Positions 10,646 to 21,955 of a stretch of DNA of 64,000 bases are shown piece by piece. The notes under the pieces are model-generated. The model did no database searches and was not told the origin of the DNA. It worked only from the letters and a program-made list of their open reading frames with translations. Position 1 is the first letter of the stretch; every line of letters starts with the position of its first letter. The stretch comes from Aristolochia californica (lineage: Eukaryota > Streptophyta > Magnoliopsida > Piperales > Aristolochiaceae), in NCBI GenBank assembly GCA_029961685.1, contig JARWKL010000009.1:26925208-26989207 (forward strand), in the 5' to 3' direction. Both the position numbers and the translations under genes were made by a program.

Positions 10646-10779
10646 TGTTAAAGAGGTTGTGATGCTTGCCAACTAGGAATGCAACACATATTTCTTTTAA
10701 ATCAATGAATGTGGTTTCAACATCTTGACACATATTTCTTTTACTTGGACCAACTCAAACCATAAGCCTAAAATGAGAT

Positions 10780-11590
10780 TGTCTCATCTTAGTCGTGGTA
10801 GATGACAATTCTAGGTTCACAAGGGTAGATTTCCTAGCTCATAAGGATGATGTTTTACTAGCCTTTGCAAAACTATGTGAAAAAGTTCAAAAGAAGTAAG
10901 GCTAGAGCATTGTCAAAATCAGGAGTGACAATGGAAGAGAATTTAAAAAATTACACTTCGAGGAATATTGTACAAAACATGGTATAGACCATACATTATC
11001 AACATCTCGAACAAATCAACAAAATGGTGTTGCTGAGAGAAGGAATAGAATATTAATTGAGATGACTATAGTTATGCTACATGTAGACAACTTGCCACAT
11101 AAATTTTGGGTCGAAGTTGTAAACACCGCATGCTATATCATAACCAAGTAAGCATAAGGCCCCTTCTCAACAAAACTCCTTATAAGTTGTATGCGAGCAC
11201 CCTTCCCAATAATACTTACTTTAAACTTTTGGATGTAAAATGGTCATATTGAAAAAACCAAACGAAAGATTATGGGAGTTTGACTCTAGGGCTAATACAA
11301 TATTTTTTTTGGGTTATTCAACTCATGGCAAGGCATATAGAGCTTATAACAAGACATTTATGAGAGTCAGGAGTTGGCACCTATTGAATTTGATGAATTT
11401 GATTCGCGAAGTCCAACCCCAACTCCAATTTCTGATGATGAAGAGGGAAATCCCACTAATCCCCGAGATCCCAACCTCAAGATCAAAATCTTGAAGAGAA
11501 CCCAAATTACCCGAATAATCAAGAAGAGCCACCTATCGAGCCAAAGAACTATAGGTCCATGGCTGACCACCCCCTAGAACAAATCATTGG
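10780..11590 (+). pseudogene. Ty1/copia integrase remnant (copia-2)
   Basis: The copia integrase core is recognisable: VVDDNSRFTRVDFL near 10798-10840, RSDNGREFKKLHFEEYC near 10926-10970, and NQQNGVAERRNRILIEM near 11015-11065 hold the D, D and E residues. The C-terminal part continues to about 11590 (RLWEFDSRANTIFFLGYSTHGKAYRAYN is split over 11264-11350). Stops and shifts near 10900 and 11150 interrupt it. It is followed in order by RT and RNase H. Confidence 0.82.
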
Positions 11591-11689
11591 TGATCTTCAA
11601 AGAAAAACTACAAGTAGAAGAGCAACCCATGAAACTACTGCAAATAGTGCCTTTGTTACTCAAATAGAGCCCAAACGCTTTGTTGATGC

Positions 11690-12480
11690 TGAAAATATGA
11701 CTTTTGGATGATGGCAATGCAAGAAGAATTGAATCAATTTGAAAGACACAAAGTTTCGACTCAAGTACCTAGAACCCAAAATCAACTAATCATAGGAACC
11801 ATTTGGATTTTTAGGCACAAAGCCAAAGAGGAAAACCATGTAGTGATAAAAAAAAAAGTAGATTAGTTGCCAAAGGAAATAGCCAAGAAGAAAAAATTGA
11901 TTTTGAAGAAAACTTATGCACTTGTGGCAAGATTAGAGGCAATTTGAATCCTTTTAGCCCATGTTTGTCCCATGAAGTTCATATTGTACCAAATGGATGT
12001 AAAGAGTGCATTCCCAAATGGATACATTCAAAAAGAAGTTTATGTTTAACAACCCAAAGTTTTTGAAGACATGAGCAAGCCTGACTATGTATATGAACTA
12101 CATAAAGTATTATATGGGTTAAAGCAACCTCCTAGAGCGTGGTATGAGAGATTAAGCAAATTTTAAGAAGAAAACGATTATAAGAAACGTAGCAGAGATA
12201 AGACCTACCTTACTAAGAACCATGATCAAATTTTTATTATCATTCAAATTTGTGTAGATTATATTCCATTTGGTTCTACAAAGCCCTCTAAATGTCAAGA
12301 ATTTGCTAGTGTTATGAAGAACGAGTTCAGAATGAGTTTAATGGGTGAACTCACTTTCTTCCTTGGACTTCAAGTAACGCAAACCAAAAATGGCACATTT
12401 ATAAATCAGTTTAAAGACACTAAGGGATTTCTTTAGAGATACAATATTGAAAACCTTATGTCAATTAGCACACCCATGAG
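11690..12480 (+). pseudogene. Ty1/copia reverse transcriptase remnant (copia-2)
   Basis: Copia RT motifs are readable with stops: WIFRHKAKEENHVV near 11810, FILYQMDVKSAFPNGYIQKEV near 11975-12045, [20 protein letters not shown] near 12100-12155, and a region after 12240 where the catalytic YVDD should lie but reads CVDY. Frame changes near 11870 and 12050 and several stops make it inactive. Confidence 0.8.
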
Positions 12481-12639
12481 TTCATCCTTCAAAACTTGAG
12501 TCGGACAACTTTGGTAGGGCTACAGATAAACAATTCTATAGAAACATTATAGGTTCCCTACTTTACCTTTCAAATAGTAGATCAGGTGTACAATTCTCAG
12601 TATACCTATGTGCTAGATTTCAATCCTACCCTAGAGAAT

Positions 12640-13158
12640 CTCAGTTAGTAGCTATGAAAAAAAAATTGGTATCTACTTGGAACAGCGAATTTAGGTCTTT
12701 GGTACTCAAACTCATCGGCCATTGATCCAGTAGGTTACTCCACTTCTGATTTTTTTGGATGCAAATTTGACAAAAAGTGTATGAGTGGTAGTTACCAATT
12801 ACTTGGAAATATGTTTTTTCCGTGGTTTTCCAAGAAACAACACTCAGCTTCACCATCTACCACCGAAGTTGAATACATTTCATGTGGAAGTTGTTATGCT
12901 CAACTTTTTCAGATGAAACAACAACTAGATGATTATGTCTTAGAGCAAAAAGAAATTCCTATCCATTGTGATAATATGAGCAAAAAGAAGCCAATTCACC
13001 ACTCTCAATCAAAATACAGAGAAATAAGGCATCACTTCATTAGAGAGTTGGTTCAAACCAAAGTAATTAGAATTGAATTTGTTCCAACTGAAAATCAGCA
13101 AGCGGACATTTTTATTAAGCCACTAGTATTTGATCGGTTCTTAAAGCTTCGAAGATAA
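12640..13158 (+). pseudogene. Ty1/copia RNase H (copia-2)
   Basis: This is the best-preserved part of copia-2, open from 12781 to 13158. It reads LLGNMFFPWFSKKQHSASPS, then TEVEYISCGSCYAQL, CDNMSKKKPIHHSQSKYREI and RHHFIRELVQTKVIRIEFV, ending TENQQADIFIKPL. The SWFSKKQ-type and DIFTKPL-type motifs place it in Ty1/copia, and the wording is closest to Sirevirus-like elements in my memory of the families. It ends at the stop at 13156. Confidence 0.85.
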
Positions 13159-13829
13159 CTTGACATGAGCAACCCACCTTGATCCAATTACGTTGACAAA
13201 TACGAGTTTAAAGGACACATCCCATACTAGTAGTGCCATAAGAGTGAAATGAAAATCAAAAGATTACATTTCAATGACTCTACATAGGGCATTGATCGAT
13301 CAATGTATATTGATTGATCTATAAACTTAAGAGATTGACCGATCAATAAATTCAGAATCATTTATTCACAGAGCAAAATGAGAAGTAGAAGAGTTTTAAA
13401 TAACCCTTAACTTCATTTCTTATTTCAAAACGTTCCCAACCCCAAACCCTTGCAATTCTCAGCTCTCTAGAGCCTTCACCCTCATTCTCGTCATGATTTT
13501 AGGGGATTCTACCTCTAAATCCGTGGAAAACCCCTCTTTTCTTTACATCATCCATCAAAATCGAATATTTCAAGATGGTTTGCACTAAGGTGTTGGCAAA
13601 GAAGAAAACTCTATCCAAGGAACTAGATGTGTGGGAGGAAATGCTAAATTGGAGAGAGCATTTCCACACTCGGCAAGAAAGAAGTAATTATTTTCAAAAT
13701 TTAGCTAATAAGACCTTTGTGGAGCTAAGTAAAGTTGATTTAGAATTTCTCCAAAGGTAGATAGAGGAATTTGAGGATAAGTTCCTCCCTTACATGGGCA
13801 TCCTAGAGCGAGAGGAGGCCATTTACCCC
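13159..13829 (+). other. Post-pol region of copia-2, with a 61-residue ORF
   Basis: The stretch after pol contains GATCGATCAATG and related TTGATYGATC words near 13290-13350, the motif that fills the LTRs at 27880-31510. A short ORF at 13575-13760 (MVCTKVLAKKKTLSKELD..., ending VELSKVDLEFLQR) resembles the start of the uncharacterised proteins often found 3' of pol in Sirevirus-like elements. I cannot assign a function, and the ORF ends at a stop after 61 residues. Confidence 0.45.
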
Positions 13830-14254
13830 TGTTGGATTACATCTCAAAGTGGCATCAAAGTAATTACCTTCCCCATGTCAAGAAGGTGGCAAAGGAGGTA
13901 ATTTAAAGGACTTCTCATAAGGATGGCACAAGGGTGTAATTATCAAAGATGATGTATGTCTACTTTTGTCTTTTTTCAAAGCTTGTAACCCTCAGGGCAT
14001 TGTAGTCATTGTAAACTTCCTTTCACAACTATAAATAGTGGCTCAAGGCATTGGTTAGATCATTAAGTCTTATCACTCAAATTCATCCTTAGAATTGTTT
14101 TCCCTCCCAAGCTCTCTCTCTCTCTTCATATCTCTAGCCGAGTTTTGTCTTCTTTCTCATTTCCTTCTCTCTTCTCCTTTCTTCTCCTCCTTTTCTTCCT
14201 CTCATCTTTCACTACCTTGGTCGAGGATCTTGTCATAGGATCCAAAATTAAAAA
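13830..14254 (+). repeat. Putative LTR followed by a degenerate primer site
   Basis: It opens TGTTGGATTAC, contains a CTATAAATAG TATA-like box near 14031 and a pyrimidine-rich leader (14110-14210), and is followed at 14255 by TGGTATCGAG, a degenerate tRNA-Met primer site. This is the layout of a plant copia LTR. I did not find its partner, so the right boundary is inferred from the primer site. Confidence 0.55.
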
Positions 14255-15230
14255 TGGTATCGAGTAGTGGATTTAGGATCCTCATGTCAAGATGAAAATT
14301 TGAAAGGCTCTATTGATCAAGCTTCACATCTTCTTTTAGATGAAGCAGTTTTTTTAGCAACGCCAAGATAAGTTTTTTTTCTCTTATGAGATTATTGTTT
14401 ATAGCTCTTTATCTCTAAAATATGGTGTATGAATGGCTTTCTCGTATAATCTATATGAGAATCTGGTGATTATATTCCTGCCCTTGAAAATGATGATTAT
14501 ATTCTTGGCCTTGAAAGTGGCTTGCCCATAGTGATTATGCTCAGTTTTTATTCTCCGTGTAAGACTGAATGTGTTATTTCTCTCTTGCATATTATGTTTA
14601 TGTTTATGATTGGAATTTTCATGTGAATCAAGGTTGACTACATATGTTATTGGCATCTGAGTTTACTATTATTTAATCATGTTATTCGACCGATTTTTTG
14701 AGTTATTATATTGGTTAGTTGCTTCTTCTTTTGTTTGAGAGGGTGTCGTGGATTTTTTTATAAGGTTGCTGGTTCTTTGCATCATTTTTTAGTCTTTATT
14801 GGCTATCTTCTCCTCTCTTTAAACTTTCCTAATAGATTAGAGAAGAAAGAGCAAAAAGAGGGGGCCAAAGAAGACATGATTTTGTCATCCAAAGTTGGCA
14901 CATAATTAGAGAAGGAAAGTTTCCTTCTTGAAGCCAGCTAAGAGTTGCACTTTTAAGAAAATAAAGTGGCATTGTTTTTTGGTTGATTTGAACCTTTATC
15001 TTTATAAAAGATTCATTGGTATTTGTTTACTAATTAGTTTAAGGAACAAAGGAGTGGAGGTTGTGATTTTTTCAATTATTGGGTGGCGCATTTGATAAAG
15101 AAGGCAAGTTTCCCTCTTTGAAAGATACCCGAGTAGGATTCTGATTTGATGATTTGATTTGAGATAATATTTTAATTGAGGAAGATTATAATCCTCTCTA
15201 TTTGGTATGAGTTGCACATGATTAGTATTC
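14255..15230 (+). other. Non-coding interior of an LTR element
   Basis: It follows the putative LTR and primer site and ends where the LTR of NA-LTR1 begins. I see no coding domain; the short open frames here have no recognisable motifs. Confidence 0.4.
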
Positions 15231-15538
15231 AGCTGGAAGATATGATGTAATTATGGTGGTACTAATATAATTAATTTAAATCTCTTGTCTCTTCTTCACT
15301 CTTATTAGGGTAAAGGGTATACTTGTAATATTGATAGTTTTGAAACCTATAAATATACCTTATGGGGGAGGGTTTGGAATAACTCCAAGACCCTAATTTC
15401 TGCCTCCTTTTTCCTCACGTATTCTTCTCTCTTTTCTCTCTTGGACGTGTATCATACTCTATCTTCTCTGCCTTCTTCTCCCTTCTTCTTCCTCTCCTTT
15501 GCTTAATCTCATTAACTATGGAATTCTGAAAATCAACA
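15231..15538 (+). repeat. 5' LTR of NA-LTR1
   Basis: About 308 bp, with CTATAAATATACC (TATA-like) near 15352 and a pyrimidine-rich leader after it. It ends AAATCAACA, directly before the primer site. It aligns to the two right-hand pieces, whose combined length is 312 bp. Confidence 0.75.
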
Positions 15539-15550
15539 TGGTATCAAAGC
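15539..15550 (+). other. Primer binding site of NA-LTR1
   Basis: TGGTATCAAAGC directly follows the LTR end and differs by one base from the tRNA-Met type site TGGTATCAGAGC seen elsewhere in the window. Confidence 0.7.
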
Positions 15551-17478
15551 TGTGATTTTCAGGATTCAAACTATCCTTAAGGCGTTGTTATTTTCATGAA
15601 ATATGACAGAGTCTTATTTTGAAAAGGATCCGCTTCTCTGTTTGTTTACTATTGCCTCGCCATTCTATTTCCAAGAGTTTTTGGTTCATCGTTGATGGAA
15701 GCTGTTGATTATCCTTCTGGATTATTTCCTTCACGGAGAAGAGAGGATCAACGCTCTGTTCGGAAGTGTCTCTGAGGAAGAAACTCTGTTCCAAAAACTT
15801 GATCTTGATCTTACTACTGATTTTCCAGAAACTCTTCCGACTGCCAACTCTGGTTTATTGTTGTAATCTTACACTATGTGAGATCGTTACTGAAACTCCC
15901 AACTCTCTTCAAATCCGTATAACTATCGTTGCTACCTCTTCGGGATTTTTCTGCTATCTTCAGAAAAATTATGGCAGATAATTCGAAAACTCCTCCTTCA
16001 CAGGGTCGTCTCTTTGCTAGCATTAGATTTTGGAGATGTTTTGTATTTTGGAAAAATTATTCGCCATTACTGTTACTACTTAACTACTGTATTCTGGAAG
16101 TTATTCATGGGCCTTTCCATACCAAGTTCATCGCTAGCGTAAGAGGAAGGCGACTCAGCTGTATTTCTGCTTCTGCTTGCTGGGAGGAGAGGTTTCTATT
16201 TCTGACCCCAAAGCCTCTCTCTGGTTTTCGCTACTGCTACTTCGGGATATTATTGCTATTAATTTGAAAGATATCTCCTCTACTGGTTTCCGTAAACTCT
16301 TCTATCATTGCATCCTGTCGAGGTTCTCTCAGAAAGTTTCCTATCGTGGTTGTTGTTTCTGGAAGCTGCTCTCCCGCTCTATTCAGCGTCGGGAAGAAGA
16401 CGACTACCAATTTAATTTTTCTTAAGTTAGGCAAAATTAAACCAGCACTGATTCTGCCCGAGTCTCGAACCGGACCCACCCAAGTTAACCCAGCGATAGT
16501 TTAGCTCACCCGAGCTGACTGCTTCCACACCAGTTTACTGAGTTAACTCGGGCCAACTCGATCCGGGTCAACTCAATGAGTCCACTCGGGTCTGGGTCAA
16601 CCTGACTCTGCCCACTTATTTTCTGCCACAATTATACGTGTTCTGGTCCCGATTTCTATACATAATTCTTCTGCTACTCGATTATATTAGTCTACTATTT
16701 GACTTGGTTCTCAATCTCCGGCTAGATTATTATCTTCGATTATTACTCGGTACCAACATACTATTTGGTGCAACTTCCTTAATTACTAATGGACTCACTG
16801 CAGACTTTTTCATGTGTCTTTATTACTCTTAAGGACTTTCATTATTTATTGGTTATGTACTGCTATAACACTGCACATTTGGTACATGTTATTTGGGCAT
16901 TGGCCCATTTTTGCTGCTGTTATTGTGTCTCTATGATTGAGACATTATTTCTAAAGTAGAACTCCTCGATTGCTTGCCTTGGGTTCATTATTTGATGACA
17001 GTTGTCGGCATTGGTTTGTTTGATGCGGAATTTGAATTTATTAGAAAAACAAAGCACATGGTAGCCTTAGCATCTTATCTTCCTCTTTACCCATTACCCT
17101 TTGGCGGTCTTTCTTTTACCATCCTTTATTTAACTCTCATTTACCCCTTTGGCCAAACCCTTTTGAAGCATTGCTTTGATTGGTCCCTTTTATTCATATG
17201 GGTGTTTTAAGTCCATTGAGACTTTTTATTGGTACTCGTGGGTCTTTCTCGTTGTCATTCACACATTACCCACTTTAGTGATTATTTTTACTATATTTTT
17301 TCGAAACCATTTGAATTTGGTTTCGACTTATGTTTTATCAAGCATTTCTACCCTTTGAGAATTTGTACCAGGTATCGTACTTATCCTTGGGACATCATGA
17401 TGGAGGAGCTAATTACTACATATATATTATTTGGTTCAAGCTGGTATCACTGTCATTACCTCCCAGCTTGAGGGGGAG

Positions 17479-17599
17479 TGTTGGAAGATATGATATAATT
17501 AGGACGGCACTAATGTAATTAGCTTAAAATTCTAGTCTCTTCTTTCACTCTTATTAGCGTGAAGGGTATGCTTGTAATATTGGTAGTTTTGATACCTAT
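17479..17599 (+). repeat. 3' LTR of NA-LTR1, left piece
   Basis: It opens TGTTGGAAGATATG right after the purine tract and stops in ..GATACCTAT, where NA-LTR2 begins. It continues at 20537 as TATAAATATACC. Confidence 0.75.
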
Positions 17600-17921
17600 T
17601 GTTGGAAGATGGGTACAAGCCCACACAATCAAGGAAGGCCCACATATCTAAGAATGTTGGAAGATGGGCCCAAGCCCAAAGGATATGGACCCACAAAAGA
17701 GTTTTAGTTTAAAGGAGTTCTAGTCATATTAATCTTCTATTTATATTGGGTTATTTTATTATTCTAGTACTTATCTTTAAGTGTTAGAGTTTGGGTGTAA
17801 TTGGGACAAGGGTAGTTTAATTGTGATTGGACTCTACTACTTTCCTCTATTATAAATAGATGTTCATGTACTCTGATTATAATAAGTTAATGAAGTATTT
17901 CGTTTTTCCATAAATTTAACA
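17600..17921 (+). repeat. 5' LTR of NA-LTR2
   Basis: 322 bp, from TGTTGGAAGATGGG to TTTAACA. It begins with one full 55-bp unit (17600-17654) followed by the start of a second unit that leads into the rest of the LTR. A TATTATAAATAG TATA-like box lies near 17850. Confidence 0.8.
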
Positions 17922-19618
17922 TAGTATCAAAGCAGGTTCTGTGAGTTGACTTGGTCAACCCACAGAGGTAATGTGATCTTTTCTAAACTATTATCTCTAG
18001 TAGTTTAGGTTTGTGTTTATCTTTTTTTAGTTCCTACACCTGTTAGTTGTTTTACGTTTTCACACCCATATACTACTATTCTATTTCAGGGGGTTTGCTC
18101 ATTATATGCTGCCAGAATTGCCTAGAGTTTATACAAAGTTGTTGTTTGACAAAGTTTCTCTTCTGCTGGTATCTTGCTTGTTTGCTTGTTGCTGATTTGG
18201 CTTGGTATTATACTGCTGAAAATTTCCAATAGGCATATCTCATGCGGCTTAATATCCAGCTGATTGGCATATACAGCTATTGATTCCATACATCAAGGAT
18301 TTTTTTCTAGCTGTTTATACCACACATTGCATTCGTTGGCTCGTCTCCATCCCAATTTTCCGCTAGTTGAAAGATTGTTGTTGCCATCCATATTAATTTT
18401 TTCGGTTATGTTTCGGAAGCGAGAACGATGACTCTACTAATTTTGAAAAATTCCTTTACTGATTGATTTTTGTCTGTTGCTACTCTGAAGATGTCGTGAT
18501 TGTCGTCTGAAGTATTGGTGGTTCTCTAGTTTTTAGAATTGGAAGCTAGCATCATCGAACAAGACAACTTTGCTATCGAGACTCTGAGAAAATCCCATTG
18601 TTGTTGTCCATCCCATGTTGGTGAATATCGTAAATTGATCTTATTCTTAGTTGTCCATTCCATTATCCAGTCAGATCAAACTACTCTAGATTACGGCTTA
18701 TTCCTATTCGGTTGCAACTAGTTCTTTGGTTCTCTATTCCCGCCTATTTAACAACCGAGATTGATTTTAATTTTCCAAAATTTTGAAAGACCTTCAATGG
18801 CTCCTCTCCTAGCGCCAGCTTCATTGCAGTTCTTATCGGGAAATCCTCTAGTTATGGAGAATATTGGTTGTCGTTTCTAGCCGAAGATTGTATCCACTGA
18901 GTCCTTCAACGTCAGGGAAGAAGACAGAGTATGGCCAAATTATTTTTTTCCTAAGTTGGAAGCGCAGATTAAATTTGGGTTGAGTGTCTACCGAGTGACC
19001 TGATTCTGTTCCACCAGGTTAACCCAGAGGGTTGGGCCAACTCGGACCGAGTCAACCTAGTTTGGGTCAACTCTATGAGTCAACTCATATGTGGCACACT
19101 TATTTCCTGCCTCGGTATACATGTCTGGCCCAAAGTTTATACTTATTCTTCCATGACTCTGCTATATTGATCTATGACTCGATGCGACAAAACATTTTTT
19201 CAACTAGATTATTATTTCGAGGTATTCGCAACACATTCCTTGGTCAACATATTACATCAGATTATTTCGTGGGTCCTTTTACAAGGTTTATTATTTTGTT
19301 TCATGTTATATTGGCCCAAACCCATTTCAACTACTGCTCTTGTGTCTCTTTGGATGAGACATTATTATTGAAAAAGTGGTGGCCTCAATATCCTTTCTCT
19401 TACCATTCTTTATTTGACTCTCACACGTGTCTTTGGGCCAACCTTTATTCTTTATTGTAACCCTTTGAGTGTTGCTTCGGTTGGGAATTTAAGTCGATCA
19501 TGTATTTATATAGGTGTTTTAAGTCCATTGAGACTTTTGTATATATATAACCCATGGGTCTTTTATCATCATCTTGTGAATCACAGGATTTACCCATTTC
19601 TCACCCAATTATACCTGT

Positions 19619-19776
19619 GAGAGTCAGTGCCTGGGTTGGGACACCGTGACAGAGGAGTTTATTACTACATCTATGTTACCCGTTAATTTCTGCACATGAG
19701 AGTCAGTGCCCGGGTTGGGACACAGTGATGGAAGAACTTATTACTACATCCATGTTATAACCACCCCCCCCCCCCC
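19619..19776 (+). repeat. 79-bp direct duplication in NA-LTR2
   Basis: Two units starting GAGAGTCAGTGCC at 19619 and 19698 share GGGTTGGGACA and TTATTACTACATC. A third, much weaker relative follows near 19810-19870 (GAAAGTCGTTGTCC ... GATGGAGGAG). A 15-base C run (19764-19778) overlaps the end. Confidence 0.75.
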
Positions 19777-20016
19777 CCTCCCCTTAATTGGCATTTATTA
19801 CTCCTACCACTTGAAAGTCGTTGTCCTTTGGAGGGACAAGGTGATGGAGGAGTTTTATGACACTTCTGAGCATTGCGTATAGACCAACTACGTAAAGAAG
19901 AAAGAAGTGTGTCCTAATAGAGTATGGAGCAATGTCATACAGTTTGGAGTGATTTTACTCACTTACCTTATGCCAGTTGGGTCTCATGGAAGAGCCACCA
20001 GTGTGTGTGTGTGTGG

Positions 20017-20019
<3 letters not shown>

Positions 20020-20048
<29 letters not shown>
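20020..20048 (+). repeat. Homopolymer run of 29 G, preceded by (GT)n
   Basis: A GT microsatellite (about 20001-20014) passes through GGGGA into 29 consecutive G. Length is uncertain for sequencing reasons. Confidence 0.95.
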
Positions 20049-20050
<2 letters not shown>

Positions 20051-20155
20051 GTTGGTAGATATGGATGACTACCACTTTATATAAGAAGATCTTTTACATC
20101 ATTTGTAGCAAGTTGGGAGTTCATGATATTCTCTCACCCCCAGGTTGAGGGGGAG

Positions 20156-20536
20156 TGTTGGAAGATGGGTTCAAGCCCACACGACCAAAGAAAGCCCGTA
20201 TATCTAAGAGTGTTGGAAAATGGGCCCAAGCCCACACGACCAAGGAAGGCCCACATATCTAAGAATAATGGAAGATGGGCCCAAGCTCATAAGATATGGA
20301 CCCACAGAAAAGTTTCAGTTTAAAGGTATTTTAGGCATATTAATCTTCAATTTATATTGGGTTATTTTATTATTTTAGTATTTATCTTTAAGTGTTAGAG
20401 TTTGGGTGTAATTGGGACAAGGGTAGTTAGTTTAGTTGTAATTGGACTCTACTACTTTCCTCTATTATAAATAGAGGTTCATGTACTCTGATTATAATAA
20501 TTCAATGAAGTATTTCTCTTTTCCATAAACTCAACA
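20156..20536 (+). repeat. 3' LTR of NA-LTR2, with an extra 55-bp unit
   Basis: 381 bp. It has unit starts at 20156, 20211 and 20266 (TGTTGGAAGA, TGTTGGAAAA, TAATGGAAGA), one more than the left LTR, which explains nearly all of the 59-bp length difference. It ends CTCAACA. Confidence 0.8.
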
Positions 20537-20727
20537 TATAAATATACCTTATGGGGGAGAGTTTTGAATAAGTCCAAGACCCAAAATTTTGCCTCTTTTT
20601 GCCTCACGTATTCTTCTCTCTTTTCTCTCTTGGACGTGTATCATACTCTATCTTCTCTTCCATCTTCTCCATTCTTCCTCCTTTCCTTTGCTTAATCTCA
20701 TTACCTATGGAATCCTGAAAATCAATA
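20537..20727 (+). repeat. 3' LTR of NA-LTR1, right piece
   Basis: It resumes TATAAATATACCTTATGGGG, matching 15356 onward in the 5' LTR, and ends AAATCAATA, where the 5' LTR has AAATCAACA. Confidence 0.75.
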
Positions 20728-21037
20728 GATTCCATTTATGTTTAGTGATTGTTTAAAGCAAGATAGTAACTTACAGTCTATTCTCTCTCAATTGAAGATA
20801 CGTGGACTTCTGTTTGATAGAAGATTAATGATGCATACAATTTGAGTTTGAATGGCTTCTCTCTCGGTATCAAATTGATTTATATATTTACCTCCTTTGC
20901 TTCAGTTTGCTTCTCAAGCTGCTTGTTGGATTGACATATTGCACATAAAAAATCGTTTACTTGTTGATTATAATGGTTGAAGACTATATGGGAAGCATGA
21001 GTGATCTTTTTAAAATTACCACCATACCTTGGAGAGG

Positions 21038-21122
21038 GTTGCCTAATTACCTGAGTTGGTAATTAGGCAACCTCTTGTGTTTTCCATAAAGGTAAACCAA
21101 CCAAAGGAAAACACAAGAGGTT
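21038..21122. repeat. Two overlapping perfect inverted repeats
   Basis: Stem 1 has arms GTTGCCTAATTACC (21038-21051) and its exact complement at 21058-21071, with a 6-base loop. Stem 2 has arms AACCTCTTGTGTTTTCC (21069-21085) and its exact complement at 21106-21122, with a 20-base loop. The stems share three bases. Confidence 0.9.
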
Positions 21123-21940
21123 GGCCCAAAGGTGTATGTGAGAGTCAAAAAATGATGGTAGGAGAAAGGTAACCAACAAAAAGGGGTAAGTGAGATATTT
21201 TCCTAGTATTTTTAATCAATAACAGCAACTCAAAAAGTGACGCAAAAAATTTGGCTTAAATTTGAATTTTTCAAAGCAATAGTATACTAGCATGACCTTT
21301 GATTCTTCCAATGCAAACATATCCTTAAATATTGATCAAATTGACATGAAATTTTCTCATTTTGAAAATATACTTAAATACCTTTCATCCTTCATAAAAT
21401 ATACTTCTTTTGAGATAAATAATCTGATAGGTTTTGGTTTATTTGGCTGAACTATGTACTCTTTCTCCTTTTGCCAACATGACCATTGACTCTTCCAAGA
21501 TCAATACCTCCATATAAAAAACTCAGATCTAGAATTGGTTGAATAAGTAAGAAAATAGACTTATAGATATTTCAATTCATATATAATTCTTCATATAAAG
21601 GCTCGTTCATGATAGCATAAAATAGCTCGGGAGTTGAAGCTTTCTTTTGCTGCTCAAACCTCTCTTGCCATCTAACCTTTGCTGCTTAAATATATATTTC
21701 TTTTTGTAGAAAACTCTGATTGCCAAAAATCATTTTGCGTTAGAAAGTAGACTCAAATATATTTAAGTCAAAATATAATATGCAATATAAAAATCTCATT
21801 ATAGAGTTGATAACTCAAAGTAAACAACTGGAATAGGGACTAAAAAAGAGAAAAAATAGATACGAACTTAAACTGCTAGAGATAATAGATCAAAAAAGGG
21901 TCACATTATATCTATAGGTTGACCGAGTCAACTCACAGAA

Positions 21941-21955
21941 CCTGCTCTGATACCA
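21941..21955 (-). other. Primer binding site of NA-LTR3
   Basis: On the minus strand TGGTATCAGAGCAGG, directly adjoining the LTR end at 21956. Confidence 0.75.

Larger units (their letters stand above)
17600..20536 (+). mobile_element. Non-autonomous LTR retrotransposon NA-LTR2
   Basis: LTRs at 17600-17921 and 20156-20536 flank an interior of about 2.2 kb. The primer site (TAGTATCAAAGCAGG) starts at 17922 and the purine tract (GTTGAGGGGGAG) ends at 20155. There is no gag or pol motif. The interior has a 79-bp direct duplication (19619-19697 and 19698-19776) and two long homopolymers. It sits inside the 3' LTR of NA-LTR1, so it is younger. The pentamers at the junctions do not form a clear duplication. 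Confidence 0.78.
15231..20727 (+). mobile_element. Non-autonomous LTR retrotransposon NA-LTR1, with NA-LTR2 nested in its 3' LTR
   Basis: The left LTR is 15231-15538. The right LTR is split into 17479-17599 and 20537-20727 by NA-LTR2. The primer site TGGTATCAAAGC starts at 15539 and the purine tract TGAGGGGGAG ends at 17478. The interior of about 1.9 kb has no gag or pol motif in any frame. Its sequence around 16500-16680 resembles 18970-19150 in NA-LTR2 (CCAACTCG, GGGTCAACTC, then a TTATTTTCTGCC-like stretch), so both belong to one non-coding family that would depend on proteins made elsewhere. Confidence 0.75.

Noticed and set aside
13575..13760. MVCTKVLAKKKT start similar to a histone H3 N-terminus
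   Set aside because: Only the first few residues are reminiscent; the rest does not resemble histone H3 and the context is the 3' region of a copia element.
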